Assembly: GCF_900215205.1 (NCBI RefSeq) | Contig: NZ_OBDY01000008.1 | Coordinates: forward strand, 124,001 to 188,000 | Length of the DNA stretch: 64,000 nucleotides | DNA from: Paractinoplanes atraurantiacus | GTDB lineage: Bacteria > Actinomycetota > Actinomycetes > Mycobacteriales > Micromonosporaceae | Reading direction: 5' to 3' | In this document: piece after piece, positions 8,170 to 15,944 of the stretch | Numbering within the stretch: the first letter of the stretch is position 1 | Layout: every line of letters starts with the position of its first letter | Made by a program: the position numbers and the translations under genes | Notes under the pieces: generated by a model | What the model was told of the DNA's origin: nothing | Database searches by the model: none | What the model saw: the letters and a program-made list of their open reading frames with translations, nothing else

Positions 8170-8205
8170 TTGACCGATAGTCTGCGCACAGATAATCTCT
8201 GCGCA
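8170..8205 (+). promoter_or_regulatory. promoter with overlapping 23-bp palindrome upstream of SRPBCC-marR pair
   Basis: A -35 hexamer TTGACC (8170-8175) and a -10 TAATCT (8193-8198) are separated by 17 bases. A near-perfect palindrome spans 8183-8205, with half-site TGCGCA-N-AGAT around a central A at 8194. It has one mismatched pair (8189/8199) and covers the -10 box. The position is ideal for repression by a dimeric winged-helix protein, most simply the MarR regulator encoded downstream in the same unit. Confidence 0.7.
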
Positions 8206-8226
8206 TCCAATCGAAGGGGAATTCTC

Positions 8227-8643
8227 ATGTGGGAGTACGAGCACAGCGTGGAGACGACCGCGTCCGCCGAGACGCTCTGGCGGCACTGGGTGGCCATCGA
8301 GCAGTGGCCGCGGTGGAACGCGGGGATCGAGAAGATCGAGGTTGACGGGCCGTTCGCGGTCGGCACCGTGTTCACCATGACGCCGCCGGGGGAGGAGCCG
8401 CTGCGGATGCGGCTGACCGAGGTCGTGCCGGGGAGGCTGTTCACCGACGAGATGGACGCGGGGGACTTCGTCGTCCGGACCGTGCATGCGCTGGAGCCCG
8501 CGGCGCCCGGCAAGACCCGGGTGATCTACCGGACGGAGATCAGCGGGGCCGCCGCCGACCAGGTCGGGCCGCAGATCGGGCCGGCCATCACGGCCGACTT
8601 CCCCGATGTCGTCGGCGCCCTGGTCCGGCTGGCCGAGAGCTGA
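8227..8643 (+). CDS. SRPBCC-family (polyketide cyclase/dehydrase-like) protein
   Basis: This 138-residue protein has the helix-grip SRPBCC pattern. It starts MWEYEHSVETTASAETLW, then WPRWNAGIEKIEVDGPFAVG and RLFTDEMDAGDFVVRTVHAL, and ends with a long C-terminal helix (ITADFPDVVGALVRLAES). These proteins bind hydrophobic ligands in a deep cavity; some are cyclases, and many are uncharacterised. The ATG has gaagggga upstream. It is followed after three bases by a MarR gene, and the shared promoter carries a palindrome. The MarR protein probably senses a compound handled by this protein. No catalytic residue can be assigned. Confidence 0.85.
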   Translation: MWEYEHSVETTASAETLWRHWVAIEQWPRWNAGIEKIEVDGPFAVGTVFTMTPPGEEPLRMRLTEVVPGRLFTDEMDAGDFVVRTVHALEPAAPGKTRVIYRTEISGAAADQVGPQIGPAITADFPDVVGALVRLAES

Positions 8644-8646
8644 GCC

Positions 8647-9072
8647 GTGGCCCTCGACCCCAACGACAGTCCCGGCTTCCTGCTGTGGCACGTCACGTTG
8701 CGCTGGCAGCGCGAGATCACGGCGGCGCTGGCCCCGCTCGACCTGACCCACGTGCAGTTCGTCCTGCTGGCCACCACGTGGTGGTTGAACGCGCACGGTG
8801 AACCACCCAACCAGCTCGGCGTGGCGACGCAGGCCGGCACCGACGTGAAGATGACCTCCCAGGTGCTGCGCAAGCTGGAAGCCAAAGCGCTGATCCAGCG
8901 CGAGGTCGACGCCGCCGACACCCGGGTCAAGCGCCTGCGCGTGACCGAGCGCGGCGCCGAGCTCGCCCAGGAGGCCATCGCCGTCGTGGAGGCCACCGAC
9001 GCCGCCTTCTTCCGCTCCCTGCCCGATCCCGGGGCTTTACTGGCGATGCTGCGCCCGCTCGCCGACGGATAG
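8647..9072 (+). CDS. MarR-family transcriptional regulator
   Basis: This is a 141-residue MarR winged-helix protein starting at GTG. The N-terminal dimerisation helix (GFLLWHVTLRWQREITAAL) is followed by LTHVQFVLLATTWWL. The DNA-binding part includes QLGVATQAGTDVKMTSQVLRKL, and the wing is DTRVKRLRVTERG. It is probably the repressor of the 8227-9072 unit, binding the palindrome at the promoter (inference from position). Its end overlaps the convergent HAD gene by 36 bases. Confidence 0.92.
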   Translation: MALDPNDSPGFLLWHVTLRWQREITAALAPLDLTHVQFVLLATTWWLNAHGEPPNQLGVATQAGTDVKMTSQVLRKLEAKALIQREVDAADTRVKRLRVTERGAELAQEAIAVVEATDAAFFRSLPDPGALLAMLRPLADG

Positions 9073-9729
9073 GTCCGCGATCGCGGATTTGTCGAGGGCG
9101 GCCAGTAGGGCGGCCGGGTCGTCGTGGACGGCGGCCGCGCCCGCCTCGGTCAGCTCATCGGCTGAGGTTCCGCCGCAGGTCAGGCCGATGCATGGGATGT
9201 TCAGGGTGGCGGCGGCCTTGACGTCCCAGATCGAGTCGCCCACGAAGACCGCCGCCTCGGGGTCGATGCCGGACTGGTCGAGGGCGGCCTGGAGGATGTC
9301 GGGTGCGGGCTTGCTCTCGGCGGCGTCGGACGAGGAGGTGGCCGCGTCGATGACGTCGTCGGCGTCGATGACACGCCGGAGGTGCTCCAGTTCCGGCGCC
9401 TTGGCCGAGGATGCCAGGGCCACCGCCAGGCCCCGGCCGGCCACGGCGCGGAGCAGGTCGGCGGCGCCGGGCAGGGGGCGCAGGCGCTCCCACCACGCGC
9501 CGTAGAGGACGTCGTGGGCGGTGGAGGACTCGGCGTCCTTGTCGTGGTCGCGGTCCGGGCCCAGCAGATGGTCGAGGAGCTTGTCGGATCCCATGCCGAT
9601 GGCCCGGTGGATGGTGGCCATGGGCACGTCGGCGCCCTGCTGGCGCAGGGCCTCCCACCAGGCGACCGTGTGCAGGTAGGTGGAGTCGACCAAGGTGCCG
9701 TCGACGTCGAACAGGACTCCGGATCTCAT
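9037..9729 (-). CDS. HAD-superfamily phosphatase (beta-phosphoglucomutase-like)
   Basis: This 230-residue HAD hydrolase has all four motifs. Motif I is FDVDGTLVDST with the nucleophilic and acid/base aspartates. Motif II is ALASSAK, the motif III lysine is in ESKPAPDIL, and motif IV is VFVGDSIWDVKAA. The helical cap between motifs I and II is of subtype C1, as in phosphoglycolate phosphatases and beta-phosphoglucomutases. The start ATG is at 9729. The substrate cannot be inferred from the neighbours. It is convergent with marR. Confidence 0.9.
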   Translation of the reverse strand: MRSGVLFDVDGTLVDSTYLHTVAWWEALRQQGADVPMATIHRAIGMGSDKLLDHLLGPDRDHDKDAESSTAHDVLYGAWWERLRPLPGAADLLRAVAGRGLAVALASSAKAPELEHLRRVIDADDVIDAATSSSDAAESKPAPDILQAALDQSGIDPEAAVFVGDSIWDVKAAATLNIPCIGLTCGGTSADELTEAGAAAVHDDPAALLAALDKSAIADLSVGERAQHRQ

Positions 9730-9754
9730 CTTCGTGGTTTACCCAGGATCACAG

Positions 9755-10294
9755 TCACCAGACATACGGGATGAGGCGGGCACGCGTCGCCGCGAACGTC
9801 CGGTAGTGCTCGCCCAGCGCCGCGGTCAGGGCGCGCTCCTCGATCCGGATCCGATGGAGCAGGGCGATCAGCACCAGCGTGACCGCGGCGACGGTGCCCA
9901 GCCAGTTCTGGAGCATCAGTCCGATGCCGGTGAAGATCAGCAGCAGGGCGGTGTAGCTCGGGTGCCGCACGAACCGGTAGGGGCCGCGGTCCACCACCGG
10001 CTGGTCCTCGCTGGTCATGACCACGACGGTGAAATATCTGCCCAGGGTCAGGAACGACCACCAGCGCAGCAGCAGGCCGAGCCAGGCGAGCACGAACCCG
10101 ATGGCGACGGCATGCACGACGGCGCCGGGCACGACAGCCCGGGACAGGGGCAGCATGAGGATGCCGGCGAAGAACACCAGCCGGAACGCGGTCTCCGAGC
10201 GCACGTCGGCGCGGGTCGCGCCGGGGCGGCGGCGCAGGGCCTGGACCAGCTCGCCCGCCGCGAAGGCGCCGATGGTCACCGCCGGCACGAGCAT
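9755..10294 (-). CDS. isoprenylcysteine carboxyl methyltransferase (ICMT)-like membrane protein
   Basis: This protein of about 179 residues has four to five membrane helices and the ICMT/PEMT C-terminal signature: VVDRGPYRFVRHPSY, then EERALTAALGEHYRTFAATR and LIPYVW. These residues form the S-adenosylmethionine-binding region of the family. Members methylate isoprenylcysteine, phospholipids or unknown small substrates. I choose the ATG at 10294; an in-frame TTG at 10330 would add 12 residues but crowd the divergent SDR promoter. The downstream HAD gene is on the same strand 25 bases later. Confidence 0.85.
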   Translation of the reverse strand: MLVPAVTIGAFAAGELVQALRRRPGATRADVRSETAFRLVFFAGILMLPLSRAVVPGAVVHAVAIGFVLAWLGLLLRWWSFLTLGRYFTVVVMTSEDQPVVDRGPYRFVRHPSYTALLLIFTGIGLMLQNWLGTVAAVTLVLIALLHRIRIEERALTAALGEHYRTFAATRARLIPYVW

Positions 10295-10350
10295 GAACCG
10301 AGTGTCACGGTCGTAGGGTGGGGTCGACAACCGGTGGAAGGGACATACCG

Positions 10351-11172
10351 ATGGCCAGGACCTGGTTCATTACTGGTAGCTCGCGAGGCTTCGGGCGGGA
10401 GTGGGCGACGGCGGCGCTGGAGCGGGGCGACCGGGTCGCCGCCACGGCCCGCAACGCCGACTCTTTGAAAGACCTTGTTCAGGTGTACGGGGACCGAGTG
10501 CTCCCGCTGACGTTGGACGTGACCGACCGTTCGGCCGTGCTGGCGGCCCTCGCCAGGGCCGACGAGCACTTCGGGCGGCTCGACGTGATCGTCAACAACG
10601 CGGGGTACGGGCAGTTCGGCATGATCGAGGAGATCAGCGAGCAGGAGGCCCGGGCCCAGTTCGAGACGAACGTGTTCGGGGCGCTGTGGGTGACCCAGGG
10701 GTCGCTGCCCTACCTGCGCAAGGCCGGCGGGGGCAACATCATCCAGGTGTCCTCGATCGGTGGCATCTCGGCGTTCGCCAACATCGGCATCTACAACGCG
10801 TCCAAGTGGGCGCTCGAGGGCTTCAGCCAGGCGCTGGCGCAGGAGGTCGCGCTCTTCGGGATCAAGGTGACGCTGGTGGAGCCGGGTGGATTCAGTACGG
10901 ACTGGGGAGGCTCCTCCGCGCAGCATGCGACACAGCTGGACACGTACGAGAAAGTGCGTGCCCAAGCAGCCGAAGCCCGCAGCAAGCGCGTGGCCGAGCC
11001 GGGCGACCCGGCCGCGACCGGAGCGGTCATCTTGAAGATCGTCGACGCTGAGGAGCCGCCGCTGCGCGTGTTCTTCGGCAAGGCGCCGCTGGCCATCGCC
11101 ACCGCCGACTACGAGTCGCGCCTGGCCGAGTGGCGCGAGGGGCAGGCTCTGGCCATCGAAGCTCAGGGCTGA
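10351..11172 (+). CDS. short-chain dehydrogenase/reductase (SDR)
   Basis: This 273-residue classical SDR has the NAD(P) motif TGSSRGFG near the N-terminus and the structural NNAG in DVIVNNAGYG. The catalytic Ser lies in QVSSIGG, with YNASK as the Tyr-x-x-x-Lys pair. The basic residue after the glycine motif (SSRGFGREW) suggests NADP(H). The C-terminal part is longer than minimal SDRs. The ATG has ggaagggac upstream. The substrate is unknown. Its end overlaps the convergent GGDEF/EAL gene by 10 bases. Confidence 0.92.
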   Translation: MARTWFITGSSRGFGREWATAALERGDRVAATARNADSLKDLVQVYGDRVLPLTLDVTDRSAVLAALARADEHFGRLDVIVNNAGYGQFGMIEEISEQEARAQFETNVFGALWVTQGSLPYLRKAGGGNIIQVSSIGGISAFANIGIYNASKWALEGFSQALAQEVALFGIKVTLVEPGGFSTDWGGSSAQHATQLDTYEKVRAQAAEARSKRVAEPGDPAATGAVILKIVDAEEPPLRVFFGKAPLAIATADYESRLAEWREGQALAIEAQG

Positions 11173-13937
11173 CGGGCGTCGTGGTGCTGTTCCAGGAAGG
11201 CCTCCAGGCGCTCGGCCGGCATGGGGCGGCCCAGCAGGCCGCCCTGGGCCAGGCGGCAGCCGGCCGTCTCGGCGATGTTCAGCTCGGCCAGGTCGGCGAC
11301 GCCGTGGGCGATGACCTCCATGCCCAGGCGGTGGCCCACGGTGACGGCGACCTCCAGGACGGCCGGCTCGTCGAAGACCTCCTGGTCGATCTTCAGTAGG
11401 TCGACCGGGAGGATGCGCAGGCGGCTCAGCGAGGTCGGGCCGGTGCCGAAATCGCCGACCGCGGTCCGTACGCCCTCGGCCCGCAAGCGGCCCAGCGACG
11501 CCGCCACCTCGTCGACGCCGGGCTGGCGGACGTCGTCCTCGGAGACCTCGACGACCAGGGCCGCGGGCGGGAGGCCGTGCGTCTCCAGGGCCGTGTGCAG
11601 GCTCGCCTGGAAGGCCGGGTCGGCCAGCTGGCGCGGGCGCACGTCGACGGCCAGCCACAGGCCGGGGTGCAGGCGGCGCCAGCCGGCCAGCAGCCGGCAC
11701 GACGTCCGCAGCACGTGGTCGCTGATCCGGGACAGGGCGCCCAGCTCCTCGGCCAGGGCCAGCAGCTCGCCGGCCGGCACCGGGCCGAGCACCGGGTGCC
11801 GCCACACCGGGAGCACCTCGACCCCGGCCGGGCGACGGCCGGGCAGGTCGACGACCACCTGGAAGTCGAGGTCGATGACGGCGCCGGGCAGGTCCTGCTC
11901 CAGCGTGGACCGGCGCAGCAGCCGGGTCTCCATCTCAGGCTCGTACCACTCGACGGCGCCGGGCGGCCCGGAGCGCACCGACCGCAGCGCCAGCTGGGAC
12001 CGTCGCAGCACCTCGGCCGCGGGCTCGCCGGCGGCCATGTCGGCCAGCCCGGCCCACGCCGAGAGGTGGGCGACCGCGCCGGCCGCCGTGTACGGCGCCG
12101 ACAGGGCGTTGACCAGCTGACCGGCGAGCAGCTGGGCCCGTACGGCCCCGCAATGCGTCAGCACCGCCAAGCGTGACTCGCCCACCCGGGCCGGCACGTC
12201 CGCCGCCGTGACACCACCCCGCAGCCGCCGCGCCGCCTCGACCAGCACCGACTCGGCGAGCTCGCGGCCGTGCACGTCGCCGACCGCGGTCAGCCCGCCC
12301 AGCTCGATGACGATCATCGCGGCCGCGTCCGGGATCAGCTCGGCCGCGCGCAGCAGGCCTTCGCCGTTGGCCAGGCCGGTGTGCCGGTCGAGATGCGTCT
12401 GCTGGCGCAGCGCCTGCTCCAGGTCGCGGGCCTGGCTGACGTCGCGGATGTGCACGACCAGGGTGCGCCCCGGCTCGGCCGGGTCGGCGCCGCTGATCGT
12501 CCACTCGGTCTCCCGCCACCGGCCGAAGCCGTCGCGCAGCCGCACCGCGAGAACTCCCACGGAGCCAAAAGCGCCGCCGGAGCCGGAGCCGGAGCCGGAG
12601 GTGGAGCCGGGGCCGGAGGTGGGGCTGGGGCCGGGGCCGGAGGTGGAGGTGGGGCTGGAGCCGGGGCCGGAGGTGGAGGTGGGGCTGGAGCCGGGGCCGG
12701 AGGTGGGGCTGGAGCCGGGGGCGGGGCTGGACCCGGAGGCGGGGCCGAGGTCGGTGGCGGCGCCGGGGTCGGCGAGGCGGGCGGTCAGGGTTGCGTGGAC
12801 GTCGTCGACCTGGCCCGGGTCGACCAGCAGGGCCACGGAGCGCCCGAGCGGCAGCTCGAACTGGCGGAACGCGGCCGGCGACTGCCAGCGCACGGCCAGG
12901 TTGGCGTCGAGGACCATCGCCACGTCGGCGGCGCCGAACATCAGGCTGCGCAGCCGGTTGCCCTGGTCGGTGAGATGGCCGGCCTGCCGGCGCAGGGCGA
13001 CCGCCGACACGAACTCGCGGGCCGCCACGGCCGCCACCCCGAGGGCGCCCAGCATGATCGCCGGCGCGTCGACGTCACCGCCATTGAGCAGGTGATAGAC
13101 GGTGATCAGGGCCGATCCGAGGATCGGGACGGTGAGCAGCGGAAAGCTGGCCGACGGCTCGCTGCCGGGCGATGGCAGGGGCGCGAGGTCAGGACAGAGG
13201 CGCACCGACCCGTACCAGAGCAGGCCGCCCGCCACGTTGATCGCCACCGCGGCGACGACGGCCGCGATGGCCGCGTTCGGCACGTGCGGGTAGTCGAGGC
13301 CGATGACCAGCGCGGTCAGCCCGAGCAGCGACAGCGCCGCGGCCGGGCCGCACCATTGCAGCGCGGTCCGGTGCCGGATGGCGTGGACGCCCGCCACCCC
13401 GGCCGTGGTGGCCGCACCGCCGCCGAAGACGAGCGCGGTGATGGTCGCGCCGCGCTGCTCGCCGCCGTTGCTGAACAGCAGCAGCCAGGCCGAGAACAAA
13501 AGGCAGGCCCAGACCCCCAGGACATCCAGGGCCGTACGCAGCTGGGCCAGCCCCGAGCGGTGCTGCGGCGGCCGCAGGATCGCGGGCAGGTGGAGCGCGG
13601 CCACGAAGAAGAGGCTGACCAGCGGGATCTCGGCCGGCAGGGGAACACCGTCGACCAGCACCCCGGGCGCCACCTCGGCGGCGATGCCGCTGGCCGCGCC
13701 GGCCATCGCGGTGAGCCCGAGACCGCCGGCCAGGGCCAGAGCCCGGGCGCGCGGCCCGGCGGCCCGGCCGGACAGGGCGGCCCGCGCCATCACCACCGCG
13801 GTCACGGCCGAGGTGGCGGTCAGCAGACCGGCCACGCCGGCCGCCGAGAGGCCCGGGAACAGCACGAACGCGTGGATCAGCGCGACCGTCGCCAGCAGCG
13901 CGGGCACGATCAGCCGGAGAGGGGGTCCGCCTGCCAT
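11163..13937 (-). CDS. multi-pass membrane protein with degenerate GGDEF and EAL domains
   Basis: This 924-residue protein starts MAGGPPLRLIVPALLATVAL and has eight to nine N-terminal membrane helices (to about residue 320). A PAS-like domain (SLMFGAADVAMVLDANLAVRW) is interrupted by a Ser/Pro/Gly/Thr repeat linker. A GGDEF-type domain follows (HLDRHTGLANGEGLL) and then an EAL-type domain. The GGDEF signature is replaced by VGESRLAVL, the EAL signature reads GVEVLPVW, and the DDFGTG loop is GDFGTGPTSL. Both catalytic centres therefore look inactive, suggesting a c-di-GMP-binding or signalling scaffold. The frame stays open to 14924, but that part lies antisense to the manD-like gene, so I start at the ATG before the first membrane helix. 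Confidence 0.85.
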   Translation of the reverse strand: MAGGPPLRLIVPALLATVALIHAFVLFPGLSAAGVAGLLTATSAVTAVVMARAALSGRAAGPRARALALAGGLGLTAMAGAASGIAAEVAPGVLVDGVPLPAEIPLVSLFFVAALHLPAILRPPQHRSGLAQLRTALDVLGVWACLLFSAWLLLFSNGGEQRGATITALVFGGGAATTAGVAGVHAIRHRTALQWCGPAAALSLLGLTALVIGLDYPHVPNAAIAAVVAAVAINVAGGLLWYGSVRLCPDLAPLPSPGSEPSASFPLLTVPILGSALITVYHLLNGGDVDAPAIMLGALGVAAVAAREFVSAVALRRQAGHLTDQGNRLRSLMFGAADVAMVLDANLAVRWQSPAAFRQFELPLGRSVALLVDPGQVDDVHATLTARLADPGAATDLGPASGSSPAPGSSPTSGPGSSPTSTSGPGSSPTSTSGPGPSPTSGPGSTSGSGSGSGGAFGSVGVLAVRLRDGFGRWRETEWTISGADPAEPGRTLVVHIRDVSQARDLEQALRQQTHLDRHTGLANGEGLLRAAELIPDAAAMIVIELGGLTAVGDVHGRELAESVLVEAARRLRGGVTAADVPARVGESRLAVLTHCGAVRAQLLAGQLVNALSAPYTAAGAVAHLSAWAGLADMAAGEPAAEVLRRSQLALRSVRSGPPGAVEWYEPEMETRLLRRSTLEQDLPGAVIDLDFQVVVDLPGRRPAGVEVLPVWRHPVLGPVPAGELLALAEELGALSRISDHVLRTSCRLLAGWRRLHPGLWLAVDVRPRQLADPAFQASLHTALETHGLPPAALVVEVSEDDVRQPGVDEVAASLGRLRAEGVRTAVGDFGTGPTSLSRLRILPVDLLKIDQEVFDEPAVLEVAVTVGHRLGMEVIAHGVADLAELNIAETAGCRLAQGGLLGRPMPAERLEAFLEQHHDARQP
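12577..12714. repeat. GC-rich tandem repeat inside the GGDEF/EAL gene
   Basis: Two exact 30-base copies (12631-12660 and 12661-12690) are flanked by 24-base versions at 12607 and 12691. About four ccggag hexamers precede them (12577-12600). On the coding strand this gives a Ser-Pro-Thr-Ser-Gly-Pro-Gly linker in the PAS-like domain. Lengths are multiples of three, so copy-number change would keep the frame. Confidence 0.9.
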
Positions 13938-13988
13938 GATGCAGAACCAACGAGCGTTCGCCACGACGGTTACGGCCGGGGAGAGAAA

Positions 13989-15197
13989 ATGGCAACTATC
14001 GATCGGGTCGAGGTGCTCGTGACCTCGCCGGGCCGCAACTTCGTGACGCTGCGGATCACCACCTCCGACGGTGTGACCGGCCTCGGCGACGCGACCCTGA
14101 ACGGGCGCGAGCTGGCCGTCGCCTCCTATCTGCGCGACCATGTCGCCCCGCTGCTGGCCGGGCGCGATCCGGCCCGCGTCGAGGACACCTGGCAGTACCT
14201 CTACAAGGGCGCCTACTGGCGGCGCGGGCCGGTGACGATGACGGCGATCGCGGCGGTCGACGTCGCTCTCTGGGACATCAAGGGCAAGGTGGCCGGGCTG
14301 CCGGTCTACCAGCTGCTCGGCGGGCGGTCCCGCGACGGTGTGCTGGTCTACTGCCACGCGAGTGGGGTGGATGTGGCTGCGCTTGTCGACGACGTGGCCG
14401 CGTACCGGGAAAAAGGGTTTAAAGCGATCCGAGCGCAAGCGGCCGTGCCTGGCGTTAGTGGCACTTACGGAATTCGTAAGGGTGCCTACTATGAGCCCGC
14501 CGCGACGGCGTTGCCCGAGGAACAGCTGTGGAGCACCGAGGCCTATCTCGACTTCGCGCCGGCCTATCTGGCCAAGGTCCGGGAGAAGTTCGGCTTCGGC
14601 CTGCATCTGCTGCACGACGTGCACCACCGGCTCACCCCCATCGAGGCCGCGCGGTTCGGCAAGAGCGTCGAGGAGCTGCGGCTGTTCTGGATGGAGGACC
14701 CGACGCCGGCCGAGAACCAGGAGGCGTTCCGCCTGATCCGGCAGCACACGACGACGCCGATCGCGACCGGCGAGGTGCTCAACTCGATCTGGGACGTCAA
14801 GCAGCTCATCACCGAGCAGCTCATCGACTACGTCCGCACCACGACGGTGCACGCCGGCGGCATCACCCACCTGCGGCGCATCTTCGACCTGGCCGCGCTC
14901 TACCAGGTCCGCACGGGGTCGCACGGCGCCAGCGATCTCTCACCGGTGACGGTCGCGGCGGCCGTGGCCGTGGACATCAGCCAGCCCAACTTCGGCATTC
15001 AGGAGCACATGGGCCACACCATTGAGACGTACGAGGTCTTCCGCGGCACGCCGCAGGTCACCGACGGCCTGCTCCACCCGTCGGAGGAGCCCGGCCTGGG
15101 CATCGAATACGACGACGAGGTGGCGGCGAGATTCCCGTACCAGCCGCGATATCTGCCCGTCGCGCGCAACCTGGACGGCTCAGTCCACGACTGGTGA
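13989..15197 (+). CDS. enolase-superfamily D-mannonate dehydratase-like protein (ManD/RspA family)
   Basis: This 402-residue protein is clearly of the ManD/RspA group of the enolase superfamily. It starts MATIDRVEVLVTSPGRNFVT, with YKGAYWRRGPVTMTAIAAVD in the N-terminal part. The Mg2+-binding acidic residues lie in LHLLHDVHHRL, FWMEDPTPAEN and PIATGEVLNSIWD. The catalytic histidine region is TTVHAGGITHLRR, followed by RTGSHGASDLSPV. The family dehydrates D-mannonate or related sugar acids, though several members show weak or no such activity. The N-terminal half is GC-poorer around 14400-14480. No other uronate genes are adjacent. It is divergent from the GGDEF/EAL gene. Confidence 0.93.
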   Translation: MATIDRVEVLVTSPGRNFVTLRITTSDGVTGLGDATLNGRELAVASYLRDHVAPLLAGRDPARVEDTWQYLYKGAYWRRGPVTMTAIAAVDVALWDIKGKVAGLPVYQLLGGRSRDGVLVYCHASGVDVAALVDDVAAYREKGFKAIRAQAAVPGVSGTYGIRKGAYYEPAATALPEEQLWSTEAYLDFAPAYLAKVREKFGFGLHLLHDVHHRLTPIEAARFGKSVEELRLFWMEDPTPAENQEAFRLIRQHTTTPIATGEVLNSIWDVKQLITEQLIDYVRTTTVHAGGITHLRRIFDLAALYQVRTGSHGASDLSPVTVAAAVAVDISQPNFGIQEHMGHTIETYEVFRGTPQVTDGLLHPSEEPGLGIEYDDEVAARFPYQPRYLPVARNLDGSVHDW

Positions 15198-15926
15198 GTG
15201 GTGCACGACGGCCACCGTGCAGGCGCTGTGGCGCAGCAGGTGCTGGCTGACCGAGCCCAGGAGCAGGCCGCGGACCGGACCGCGGCCCCGGCTGCCGACC
15301 ACGATCAGCTGGGCCGTGTGGCTGGCGGCGGTCAGAGCGTCGGTGGCGTGGCCGGTGACGGGCTCGACCGTCACGCCGAGGGTGGGGGTCACGTCCGAGC
15401 GGGGGCCGGTCAGCACGCGCAGCGGGGCGCCGCGGGCGGTGGCCTGCTCGGCGGCGAAGCGCAGCACCGGCTCCTGGGCGGCCGAGCCGTCGACGCCGGC
15501 CACCACGGGCGCCCCGGGGGTGGGCTGCCCGCGGACGACCACGACGGGGCAGTAGGCGTGGGCGCTGACCGTCGTGCTGACCGTGCCGAGCAGGTTGGCC
15601 ACGGCGCTGTGGCCCCGGCTGCCGAAGACGATCATCGCGGCCTCCGTGGACGCGTCGAGGAGGGCCTGCACGGGCGGCGAGTGCACCGCCCGGGCCTCGA
15701 CCCGCACGTGGGGATGCGTCCGGCGGGCGTCCTCGACCACCTCGTCGAGCGCCGTCAGGACGGTCTGCTCCCATTCGCCGCCGGGCAGGATCTCGCCGGC
15801 GTTCGACGGGATCCAGCTGGGCACCTCGTGGGCGTACAAGAGGGTGACCCAGGACCCGGCGCCGAGCGCCCACGCGACCGCGGCCCGGGCGTCAGGGGAG
15901 TGGTCGTAGCCGACGACGATCGTCAC
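15180..15926 (-). CDS. tandem universal stress protein (UspA) domains
   Basis: This 248-residue protein carries two Usp domains, residues 1-135 and 138-248. Each ends with the nucleotide-loop pattern G-x2-G-x9-G(S/T): FGSRGHSAVANLLGTVSTT in domain 1 and VGSRGRGPVRGLLLGSVSQ in domain 2. The N-terminal strand is MTIVVGYDHSPDARAAVAWA. Tandem Usp proteins in actinobacteria respond to hypoxia or stress and often bind ATP. It overlaps the manD-like gene end by 18 bases (convergent) and lies just downstream of the asparagine synthetase on the same strand. Confidence 0.93.
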   Translation of the reverse strand: MTIVVGYDHSPDARAAVAWALGAGSWVTLLYAHEVPSWIPSNAGEILPGGEWEQTVLTALDEVVEDARRTHPHVRVEARAVHSPPVQALLDASTEAAMIVFGSRGHSAVANLLGTVSTTVSAHAYCPVVVVRGQPTPGAPVVAGVDGSAAQEPVLRFAAEQATARGAPLRVLTGPRSDVTPTLGVTVEPVTGHATDALTAASHTAQLIVVGSRGRGPVRGLLLGSVSQHLLRHSACTVAVVHHSPVVD

Positions 15927-15944
15927 ACTTTTCGACCATACCGG

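Noticed and set aside
12270..13988. Upstream extension of the manD-like frame antisense to the GGDEF/EAL gene
   Set aside because: The ManD family starts at the ATG at 13989, and the extension is repetitive Gly/Arg/Ala sequence opposite a real coding region.
13938..14924. N-terminal extension of the GGDEF/EAL frame beyond the ATG at 13937
   Set aside because: It is antisense to the manD-like gene and lacks any domain; the first membrane helix begins right after the chosen ATG.
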